Source of the DNA: Owenia fusiformis
Taxonomy: Eukaryota > Annelida > Polychaeta > Sabellida > Oweniidae
Direction: 5' to 3'
DNA length: 64,000 nucleotides
Assembly: GCA_903813345.2 (NCBI GenBank)
Contig: CAIIXF020000003.1
Location: 25,807,248 to 25,871,247 of the forward strand
Made by a program: the position numbers and the translations under genes. This document shows positions 11,012 to 22,500 of this stretch, piece by piece. Each line of letters starts with the position of its first letter. Within the stretch, counting starts at the first letter, position 1. The notes beneath the pieces were generated by a model. It made no database searches, was not told the origin of the DNA, and was given only the letters and a program-made list of their open reading frames with translations.

Positions 11012-14000
11012 TCAGACCACAGAATCAGCTCTTTCTACATCAAAGGGTGTAGTAACTTCCAAAGAGCCTGATTTTGCAATGACAATGTCAACGACGGGAT
11101 CATCTTTTTCACCAACTTTGGTTTTTTCAATTTTGCGTACGATCTCCATACCTTCGAGTACTTTACCAAATACGGTATGTTTGCCGTTCAGCCATTTTGT
11201 TTCCACTGTTGTGATGAAGAATTGAGATCCATTGGTATCTTTTCCTGCAACCAGATATAAAAATTATTTGAGAGAAAATGTATGAAGAATATCCTATGAT
11301 ATTTTTGAGGGATACAATTTTTATCCAATATTGTATATCAAGCATCTCCATGAATAAGCACAGAGCTACAGAGAGAGAGTGGAGATGGGCAATATCCATG
11401 AATCAAGTACATGTACAATTTTAGTAGTGCATGCTAAAATTATCTTCTATCGCTTCCCCATATACATGTAATAAGTATCCATAATATAATGATGTGTTGT
11501 TAGGGAGGGGGGTCATTGAAGATCGGTTTGTGAAAATTTTGATATTAGGTGGAAGGTATGATGTCATCATTAAAAATAGGTCAAAATAATTATACACCTC
11601 CAAGTAAGTGGATAAATAAATACTTTGAATATATCTAGCTATTATTCATAGATTCAAATGCCTGTGATGGATGCATGTTTAAACAGTTTAATATTGCTTG
11701 AGCATACAAAGTTAAACTCCTCATGAATATAAACTGACAAAGTGACTATTCCTTGTATCTGACTCCTTAAATGTCAACATCCAAAATATGTATATCAATA
11801 GCTAGCTAATGACAACACCTAAGTTTGATGTGATATTCATTCGATTTCCTGGATGGATAACCACTTCCAAACTCCACTTAAATATTTCCATTACCTGCAT
11901 TGGCCATGCTGACCCATCCTGCTCCATAATGGTCAAGTTTGAAGTTTTCATCATCAAAGTATTCTCCATAAATACTCTTGCTTCCACTTCCATCTCTTGC
12001 AGAGAAATCTCCACCTAAAACACATATCTGATTGGTTAATACATGTCACATGACAATGAACATACACATCTGATTGGTTAATACATGTCACATGACAATG
12101 AACACTTACTCAGTTGAAATACAAGCCAGTCAAGTTGCCAGATATGATGGCCTCCTGCGAAAGCATGGGCCCGGAACCATGCATACTTATACATCGTGCA
12201 CTCCAAATAATCAAAATAGAGGATTTGTTAGATTGATAAATAGATGGCAATAGAAGTACATGTATTGGTTGGGCAACTATACCCTTCCATTATATGGAGA
12301 ATCTGTCAAAGGTTATTACTTTATTTCTTAATTCATCAAATATTCCCAATTTTGATATTTTTAACAATGGGTCCGTGGTAATTTAGCTCAACTTTTTTCG
12401 GAAAACTTAGAAATCATTGAAAACTGAATATGAGAAAATCAAAATTCCTCTTGTGGAAAACTATCCAGAATTCAAATATGTCATCAACACAAACAAAATT
12501 TAAATCTAATTACATAAAAATCCTAAAATCACATTAAAAATGAAAATTCCATAGCTACATGAACATAGCATGCAAACTGCAAAGCCTCTATTGGGAGTTA
12601 TTTAGGAATTAACAGAACAGATTTTATCACTACTAAAAAAGCATTGATGTACTGACTATACTCTAGGATTCTCACAAAACAGCTGGTCAGGATAACTTTG
12701 ATAAATTATCATGACCATGTGGTGTAAAAATAGCTAAGTGTGTCTGAGAAAAATAACTCAGTAACAGGATACTGAACTATATCCTTTGTTCAGGTAACCA
12801 CAAACCAGCAGTTTGTCTCTTGCAGACAAAGGGACACTGACTGAAACAGCCACGTAGTATCAATAAGCAAAAGTTTTTTATGTGCAGTCTGCACTCAAAT
12901 ATTACATTTTACATGGGACTTATAGACCAAAGGATTAACACTTTAACATGCAAAATGTCACCACCTGCCATTTGTTACCAATATCAAACACCAACCTTCG
13001 AACACCATCTGCAATAAGTTGGACATTATAAAAAAATGTAACCACTTCTTGTAATGACATACTAGTAATAATTGAAAAAGCTAATGCAGCTAAAGAAATC
13101 TTCATTTGTTCTCTTTCCTTAAAAAAGTGTCAATAGTGACACTTTTATGGACCATGGAAACTAATCAATGTTACAAAAGTGTAACAATTTGTAACAATCC
13201 CACCAAACTACAGAAACCAAGCTCACGACATTCAATGTTGGTCATAAGAAGTTGGTACCCATGAACAAAATGAAAATGGCTAGGAGTATTTTAAAAATGT
13301 ATGTGGTATCAAGAAATCAAATGAGAGGATAATAAACATTTGTACCCAAATCAGAGAGCTCCATAACTTTTCAAATCTAATTATTGAAATGTGAATAAGA
13401 TAGTTTGAACATACAGGGTGTCCATATTAGTCTCTTTTAGCTTAATACAGACTTTGTATCATAATTGCAAAGACCAAGATGGCTTAGATGAGACATCCTG
13501 TATATTTATGGACCAGATAAGAATTAATCTGATGATGTAAGAACTAATCTTGACCAACACTTCTATCAGATTAGACACCTAGGTATCAACACATGGCTTC
13601 TGTTTATATATTATTGAGTAAATACAAGCTGTTAGATAACTGGATAAGGGATCACTAGTTTCTCTGGTCAAAGACAATGAACTATAGACTGGCCCTATAT
13701 GCAGAAATGTAGATTTAACACCTCTCCCAGCTTAGACACCTAGGTAGCCACACATGGCTTCTCTTGACATATTTATAAATGATGTACTAAGTAAACACAT
13801 CAGCTGTTAGAAGGTATTTCCTCACGAGACATCCTCACTACATCCTGAGGTCAATCTAATTTACTTTAAATGTTTTCAGTATTACATTCCTGGTTAGAGT
13901 TTAAAATACTTCACAAGTAATATTTTTATGGTGGAATCATGCTCAAACAGTTAGGTCCTAAAGTATATCTACTTTGCAAACACCATCCACATTTAACATG

Positions 14001-16259
14001 ATTTACCCCATTTTCAGAGGGGGGGGGGTCATGCAAATCCCCTGGTCAACTTCTTTTCAAAGTCATGCAGTTTTTCACCTTCACCATTTTGAGCACTTGT
14101 GAAGTGATTTTGGACCATAATTATCAAAGCTGAATTCCCATTAATCTGTTACTGGTTACAGCCAACTGATTTTAGTATTTTCAGAAAAGGTTTGTTGATA
14201 ATACAAATTACAGAATGTTAAGCCTGTTAACAATCACTAAATTAAAAATGGGGTATCTTAGAGACTGCACTCTTTATAATAGACTTACCCTGAATCATAA
14301 ATCCATCAATGACTCTATGAAAGGTACTAGTCTCATACCCATATCCCTCGCTTTTGGTTGCCAAGGCGATGAAGTTCTTCACTGTCAGAGGTGCAGTTTC
14401 CCCAAATAGACCAATCACAATCCTTCCAAGATCTTCATCTCCTTGTTTGACATCAAAGAACACTTTGTTGGTGACAGTAACATCACCAGCCTAGAAACAG
14501 GTCAGAATTTGTTATATACAATTGTATGTTGCAAAGAACCAGTATGTTTCAGATGAATTCATGCTTTATCATCAAAATCCACATTTTCAATAATTTTCTG
14601 TTGATTGTTTAATTTAATTAGAATAAGATATATAAGACATCCTTATTTCAGTTTATTAACTAGTTTTTGACTAAAAATAACATGACTCTTGTCACCTGGA
14701 TCCCTAATATAAATTGGTTTGTTGGTTGGTTGGTTGGTAAATTGGTTTATGTGGCATGTATTAGTGTTTACAAAATACATGAATGTGTGTGTATGTTTTT
14801 GCTCTCCATATACCATAATGAATTTGAATGTAATTAGGGCATCATTTTTGAATGTGCACATCCTCTCAAAACAATATAAATGAGTTTCATCTTAATATGA
14901 GACACGGACCATGAAAAATGAAAAGTAAAATATTGGATATCACGTCCTCATTTAGCCTGAGTTGCTGACCTGAATAACCCTTAGAGTTCAAATGCAATAC
15001 CACGGCTAAAATGTAACCTTAGGCTCACTGCTGTAGTAGTGCAGTACTATGAACATCATATACATACACACACCAGCAATCCAGCTAAAACATACAGGGC
15101 TCAAGCAGTCCAGTATAATTGCTTTTTAAGAGGGCAAGCTAATATTTTTCTAGCCTATCTAGCCACAACTTGTTTTACATGAACCATGTACCAAGTTAGG
15201 GCTATTTATCTCCTTTGAGAATCATCATTACATCAACCTTATCTTTACAGACATGTATTTTGGCCTGTAATGATGACTAGATGCAATCAATTCTATATTT
15301 ACATATTATACCAAAAATGTTTACAGGTAACACCCAGGCCATCCTGACATTATTTAATGAAAGCAAAATGATGGTATATAAATTATTGACTTTTGTATAG
15401 GTATTCTAGTAAAAACACTGCTTGGCATAGCAGTTGATTTATATGCTTTTTTAATGCTTGTCAAATCTAGTTTGATACTTCATGAAAATTACATTTATAT
15501 TTTGTAGACCTAATTTTTGTTTATCCTTAATTTCAGGATCTAAGTGAAATAAGATAAGTAAAAGTATATTATGTTCTGGTCAATATCTGCATGATATAAA
15601 GTGTAGAGTTAATTCTATATATCTAGGTCCATGTATCGTTAGACCATCGATAGATTACTACATGTACTGTACTGTATAACATCACCACAATCAGATATGT
15701 TGAGCTAATATATTATGTAATATTTCCAGTAGCCAACTGAGTTCAAGACAGGGACTAACGCAAGATAGCGAATGTAATCTTAAATAATAGTATATTACAC
15801 AGCAACTTACACAGACAAATCAGAAATAAATCAAAGTCCAAATCCAAAAATAAAAGTAGATCTAAAGTTTACAGCTCTCTGTAAGAAATATGTCACTGTT
15901 GCAACTTAATCTGGTGCATGCATGAATACTATTATGTGCAGTTATATTGATGAATAAAAAAGTTCTTGGAAAAATCAGACTTCCACGTGAACATCCACGT
16001 AGATGAAATCTGACACCCTGGGCCTAATCTATGCCACGTCTACAGCAGTCTACAGTTTTTCCTTGCTTTCAAACTTTTTGGAAAAGTGATATGTTCAAAA
16101 AGACCAAAATTCATGAACCGATTTTAATGATTCGCATATCAAACTGTACCAATGTCACTGCTTATCAATTTGCAATTGAAATTTAAAGTATTAAACCATA
16201 TTTACCTGTGTTTTGTAGGCACAAAGTGCGAGCAGAGAGGAGACGATTAAAACTTGCAT
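11012..16259 (-). CDS. PPIB: Secretory-pathway cyclophilin B-like peptidyl-prolyl isomerase
   Basis: Catalyses cis-trans isomerisation of Xaa-Pro bonds, presumably on nascent secretory proteins in the ER. Minus-strand coding exons are 16206-16259, 14289-14490, 11895-12014 and 11012-11244. They join in frame to 202 aa (human PPIB is about 216). Exon 1 is almost exactly a signal peptide ([18 protein letters not shown]). The cyclophilin domain fills the rest. It contains [15 protein letters not shown] with the catalytic Arg, [36 protein letters not shown], and the [14 protein letters not shown] block typical of the B type. The C-terminus ([10 protein letters not shown]) has no KDEL and differs from the vertebrate end, so retention is uncertain. 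All junctions are GT/AG (for example CAGG|GTAAGT at 14289). It lies head-to-head with EXOSC7. The family is certain; B versus another secreted cyclophilin is likely but not proven. Confidence 0.94.
12019..12104. repeat. Two-copy 42 bp tandem duplication in PPIB intron
   Basis: CTGATTGGTTAATACATGTC followed by ACATGACAATGAAC occurs twice in direct succession, immediately upstream of the minus-strand exon at 12014. It overlaps the polypyrimidine side of that acceptor. Confidence 0.9.
12105..14288. other. PPIB-like intron 2 body
   Basis: About 2.2 kb without coding exons. It contains a dispersed repeat copy (12945-13065), a two-copy degenerate direct repeat (13571-13640 and 13732-13812, sharing TTAGACACCTAGGTA and CACATGGCTTCT), and a homopolymeric G run near 14024. 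Confidence 0.65.
12945..13065 (+). repeat. Dispersed repeat family, copy 2
   Basis: Reads ATGCAAAATGTCACCACCTG, CCATTTGTTACC, then a block with AACACC and AAGTTGGACATTATAA, in the same order as copies at 8278 and 19370. Confidence 0.6.
14491..16205. other. PPIB-like intron 1
   Basis: About 1.7 kb, bounded by GTAAAT (minus, at 16205) and TTTCTAG (ending 14491). It contains a GGTT-rich run near 14720. I see no coding exon or well-bounded mobile element. Confidence 0.6.
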
Positions 16260-16503
16260 TCTGCTAGAGCGACCAATTTACGATAGTGAACGCTGAAGTC
16301 GTGATCTGACCTACTTATACTAATTGATTTTTGGCTTCTTATTCTATAAATCTCAATAATCAAGATTTGTAATCTGAAATATAAAACTAGCTTTCTGATT
16401 GGATATAACACTATATTGAAGAAGTCTGGTAAGATTATTGAACAGGAAGCCACTAATTGAATGTCGAAAAACTAACAAAAGTGAGTCTAGCCCAAACACG
16501 AGA
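16260..16503. promoter_or_regulatory. Bidirectional promoter region, PPIB-like / EXOSC7
   Basis: Only 244 bases separate the two divergent start codons (PPIB-like at 16259, EXOSC7 at 16504), so both 5' UTRs and a shared promoter must fit here. ATTGG/CCAAT motifs occur (GACCAATTTACG near 16272, CTGATTGGATA near 16395). I see no TATA element at a convincing distance. Shared regulation is inferred from geometry. Confidence 0.6.
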
Positions 16504-19500
16504 ATGGCGGAAATTTTGATGAGTGAAGCTGAAAGAACATTCATTTTACATGGCATACAGGTAATACTAAAGTAATCTTAGTAGCCCTTGAAATACATAT
16601 TTTTCTACAATATGCCTTACCCTTGAAATATTAACTCGATGAATATAATCAATATCGATAAGTTTGTATTCTGCTTCCAATTTATTGACAACTTTGGATT
16701 TTTTTTATTTAGGATAATGTGAGGTCAGATGGACGAGGGTGTGAGGATTACAGACCTATAGAACTAGAAACAGAAGTAGTCTCAAATGCTAATGGATCAG
16801 CTAGAGTCAGATTAGTAAGACCAAGAACATTTAAAGACTTCTGCTATGATAGAGATAAACTTGATAAAAGTTCAGTACTGTCAACCCCTTAAGATTTTCT
16901 CGCGGGACAGATTTTTTAGACCCAGTGCCCAAAATTTGCGGGATTTTGCGGGACATTACTAAATTCGCGGGACATTTAAGGGATTTGCGTGATTGCGCTA
17001 ATAGGCCAAATTTTTTTTTATCAAATTCGCGGGATTTCGCGGGACCATTCGAGGGACAAACACCCTAATTGAGGGATAGTTAACAGGTTTACCACCAAAA
17101 ACTTGATAGAGGGACAGATTTTTTAGACAAAGTGCCCTAAATTTGCGGGATTTCGCGGGACATTCACCTAAATTTGCAGGATGTCCCGGGACAAAGCCCC
17201 AGAGTTTAAAGATGACAGACATAATCACCTCTCTTGCTTACCACCTTCGTTCGTTCGAATATTAATCGGCTAGTTATCAAATACTACACTTCGATGGGAT
17301 GTTTTAATTGATATAGGCATATTCCGTACACCTTTCTTTATCTTGATGTGAAATGAGAAGCTATGATATTGGTTAACACGCCAGAAATGAACATAATATA
17401 TTATTCGGAGCGTATTTCGAAAATTTTGAAACCACCATTGATGACGTCATTTGTTTGTCGACTTTTGACCAATCAGCGACGATGTCATCTCAATACAGAT
17501 TTACATTATAAGCGTATGTCATCTTTGAACCCTGGTGGATTTGCGTGATTGGGACTAATGTAATTGTAAAAGCATGTAAAAGTACTTAAATCAAACTTCA
17601 AGATACTGATTAATCAAATACAATGCACCGTTGCATTGTAACTTAAATAAACGTCAACACAATTTCATAAAATACGTATACGAATATTATTAAACTTTAT
17701 TGTAATTTTCCAAAAGCAAAAACCATGCTTCAGGTGTGAGTACCATAATCTAACACAAAATTCAAAAATTCGGAACAATACTTTGCACTTCTGGCGTCGT
17801 GAACAACTTTTCTAGATAGGGTTTGTAGAAAAAAACGGGTACCGGGTAGTAAATCCTCCGTGCTGGGTTCAAACTTGGTACCCGGTCGAAAAAACTGGGT
17901 ACCCAAAAAACGAAATATACGAATATACAACATAATTAGATCATTAGAAAACGTGTAAGATTTGTTTTGAATTTACAAAAATGTATGTAACTTCCTTAGA
18001 TTAGACACGGATAGTAAAAAGTCCAACGTTAGAACTATTTTTGACCTACATCCCTATTTTCGTAATTAAAATGAAAGTTGAACCCTTCCTCTTTATTTTG
18101 ATACCAGACAACAGCATGCTTAAACTTTACTGCTCAAAAGTGCAAAAACCTAGCTTCTTATATAAGATAAGATAATCACAATATAGGGGATTGCAACAAT
18201 TTCGGAAATTCGCAGAGGTCAAAACCACATTGCGGGACATTGCGGGACACACGAATTAGCCTAATTTTGATCAAATTCGCGGGATAATCCCGCCATTCGC
18301 GGGACACTTGACAGCTCTGAAAGTTCAAGAATATTTTTGTAATTTTTTAGTGTTTTTCACTCAAATTATGTAAGGCCATTGTCAGTAGATGTGTTTTAAA
18401 TACTAGTTATTGTTGTATTCCATTGCATTCTCTATGGGAACATAGAAAAGGAATGTTTTTGCCACAATACGCCAAATCGCCAAACTTAGAAGGCTGTGGG
18501 AAGGTGTAAAATTAGGTGAATAATGTGGAAAAATTAATTTGACTCTTCACCCCTAAAGGAACATGGTTTCACCAAGGGAGCGCATCTTTTCTGAAAAGTG
18601 TTATCTATCTAGCAATTATCTCAGGGAACCATATGGGCCCTTGAATAACTCCCCCAATTGTATACGGATCGCCTTACACATTGATTGCAGATTCAGATTT
18701 TCTCTACATTACAGGCAAACTCTGATGTCTTAGTTGGGGTTAAAGGGGAGCTTGGTAAACCTTCACTAGATACACCTGAACACGGGAGGCTAGAGTTCTT
18801 TGTAGACTGGTAAGCTAATAACATAACTTTTACTCATATGTAATAGGTGCCCATTACATCAGTCTCTTAAATCATTATTGTTGTCATTCCAAATGTTAGA
18901 TTGAGTATGGTAAATGTGAATCAGTTCATGAAATGTATGACACACAGCATTTAGCGACAATAACATACAGTGAAACCTGTACATCCTAACAACTCTCCTA
19001 AACAAACACCTGTCAATGTGAACACTTTCTCAGTTCCAAATTTATCTATAGCCTCATGTATTTAAAAAACCTTGAAATGTGAAAACCTGCTAATCTGAAC
19101 ACTTTTGGTCGGTTCCAGTGGCATTCATACAAGACAGGTTTTACTGTATGTTACTTTATTTTCTAGCTCAGCCAATGCTACACCAGACTTTGAAGGACGT
19201 GGGGGTGAGGATTTGGCCTTAGAGATCAGCAGCATGCTAGCCAGGGCCTATGATTGTCCCAGTTGTTTAGACACACAGGCTTTGGGCATTATCAAAAGAG
19301 AACAGTGCTGGGTGCTTTATGTTGATATTCTGGTAGGTGGATAAAAGTTTTTTAGAGGAAGTCCATGGCAGATTAAAACAAGGCATGCAAAATATCACTA
19401 CCTGCCATTTGTTACTGACACTGACTGCCAAATGCTGGCTGCGGAACACTGCCCACAAAAAGTTGGAGATTATAACAATACTGTATATCACCAGTGCCTA

Positions 19501-22500
19501 CATTGAAATGGGATTGAAAAAATCATTCACATTGAGCGGTGCTCAAATTAGAGAGGTGTTCGTATATATATACAGGGTGATCCAGAAGTAACGTCAAAGA
19601 TGTTGTAATTTCAAAAGTATTCATCAGATCTTCATGAAATTTGGTATACATGTACCCACAACATTTCTGAGTTACCATCTCAAAGATTGGAATTCAATCA
19701 TTTCATTGGTTGAAATTATGGTTGCTATAGTAACCCGATATCGCGTAACCCGGGGCAAATTACTTAACGTGTAATGCGTAATCTCAAAATATCAACAAGA
19801 TCTGAAATTGTTATATCCTCAACATTTTATTTCACAACAATATAAATCATACTATTGCACAGTTACTAATAATAGTTCATTCTACATAATTGCCACCATT
19901 TGCAACACATTTCTCATGTCTGGATACCCATTCCTTTAACACAGAATTAAATCCATTAGAACTCATTCCTTGTAGGGCTAGTACTACGGCATTTTTCAAT
20001 TCCTCACAGGATTGAAAATTATTTCCACTAAGGTTTCTTTTTAGTTCCCCATACAAATAAAAGTCACTGGGGGCAAGATCAGGTGAATAAGGGGCATGTT
20101 CAAGTTGTTGAAATCCAAGTGTTTGGACTGTGTTGCTGGTCAGGATTGCAGTGTGCGTAGGGGCATTGTCCCAATGCAAGATAAACTGCTGCAGATGTCC
20201 GGGACGCTTTTTCCTCAGGGAACGTTGAAGATCACGCTTCAGAACCTGAAAAACAAATGTTTAATGGTTGTTAAACCAGTTGTTTCATTGATTGGATTTG
20301 GATTTGAATCATGGCCATGGAGTTATAATTATATTGACAGTGAACAACATTTAAATACTTTAATTTAAAAATAAAATTCACAGTATGATGTATTATTAGA
20401 ACAAATGATATCTTACCTTTGCAATGTAAACGGCATTAATTCTCTGGCCAATGGGAACAAAATGGGTTAACACCATTCCTCTAATGTCAAAGAATGTCAC
20501 AACCATTTGTTTCTTTTGTGGAATTCCTGGTACTATTTTAGGCTTGGTTGGTGTTGGGGAGTTGTCATGTTTCCACGATGAACTTTGTTGCGTGGTCTCT
20601 GGGATGTAGAATGATAGCAATGATTCGTCACTCGTAATGATCTTGTTAAGAAAGTCATCTCCATCTCTCCGATATTTTGCAAGAAAGTCCCTTGAAGCCT
20701 TAACACGCCGGTCTTTCTGCTCCTGTGTCAAGTCATGCGGCACCCATTTAGCAGACACCTTCTTTAACAGACAGTTCTTTGTCAGTATCCGTTGCACAGT
20801 CCCATAGCTCAGATCGTGTTTTTCAGCCAATTCTCTGATAGAAATTTGCCTATTGTCCATAACATCAGCTTCAATTGCTTTGATGGTTTGATCATCGAAT
20901 GACGACACTGGCCTGCCTCCTCGCTGCTTGTCTACCACTTCATCATATCCACTGGAATACTTGTTAAACCACCTGTAAATGTTTCTCTCAGCAATGGCAG
21001 CTTTACCATATGCCTTCTTTATCTGTCTTATAGTCTCTTTTACACCTTTCCCCAACTTTACACAGAACTTAATGTTTGTTCTTTGCTCTATTTTACTCTG
21101 ACTTGGCGCCATCTTGAATTGGGTGGGTTAGTGTCCTTGGTCATGTTAGTATTTGTCATGGATGATGGAAGCAATTCAAAGAAATTGAAAGCTTTTTATG
21201 AATGCCTATTGTGACATCACAACTATTACATATTTGTTACCATGGCAACAAATATAAAAATCATAGAAAACAAACAATGAACATTTTCAAATGTTACTGA
21301 CTTTTTAAATTAGAGAAATTCACAAAAACGTTATGGTTTCTCTTCAATTTGCCCCGGGTTACGCGATATCGGGTTACTACAGAGTGTCTCAAAAAAAATG
21401 TTACACTTACACAAAGTTCAATATCTTTCATAATTTTGAATTTTCCCCTAAATATACTTTGGATATCAAAAGACAAATCTTTCTCGAATAATTTGACACC
21501 ATCAGATTCAAAATCTGTACTTGATTGACTCCACAGGACAGCTTTTAGTGTCCCATAGTAAAATCTGACTTGCGCCAACTTCTAAGTGATTGAATGGACC
21601 AAATGACAAAAGAGGAACAGTTTCTTTAACATTTAACTTTCTTCTGAGCAGAAGCTTGACCTTTAACTGAGTCATTCTGTAATTTTACTATTTCTTTACA
21701 TATGGTCATTAGGTCTATCCACATAAACATGTGGTCCCCTCAACATGTTCAATGTGAAAGCAAATCTGAGGATCTGAGGTACCCTTGCCCATGCATTGTA
21801 ATATCACACTGATTCCATCAATTATTTTTGTAGAAGTTCATTTAGGTTAGTTTGTGATGCTGTAAAGCGCTTTCAGAGGCCCTTCAAAAAATCAAGGGTG
21901 TAAAGTGGGATGACCCTGGTGGCCAATCAAATGGGTAATTGAATGCTATCTTCTGATTTCCAAACAGTTCTACCAAATGATCTGCCACAGGCCTTTGCAC
22001 TATCATGTTGCCATCATATGTAACAAAATTGAACCTTTGACAATGAAATGTTGTATTCTATCCAGGAAAGAAACAACTGAATCATTGATCATATCAAGAT
22101 ATCACTGTTCACAGCATTCACACCAAAAAAGAATTTACCACCGCATGTCCAACCACTGAGAAGTTGGCGCAAATCAGATTTCACATGCGTCTATAAAATC
22201 AGTCCTGTGCAGCCAATCATGGACGGATTTTGAATCAGATGGTGTGGATTTATTCGAAAAAGGCTGGTCTGTTGGTATCTAAGTATATTTTAGGGGAAAA
22301 GTCAAAATCATGAAAGATATTGAACTCTTTGTAAGTGTAACATTTTTTTTGAGACACACTGTATAGCAACCATAATTTCAACCAATGAAATGATTGAATT
22401 CCAATCTTTGAGATGGTAACTCAGAAATGTTGTGGGTACATGTATACCAAATTTCATGAAGATCTGATGAATACTTTTGAAATTACAATGTCTTTGACGT

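Noticed and set aside
11004-11225. Plus-strand open frame over the PPIB-like last exon
   Set aside because: It is the antisense shadow of a clear cyclophilin exon; the same holds for 11809-12018 and 14215-14409.
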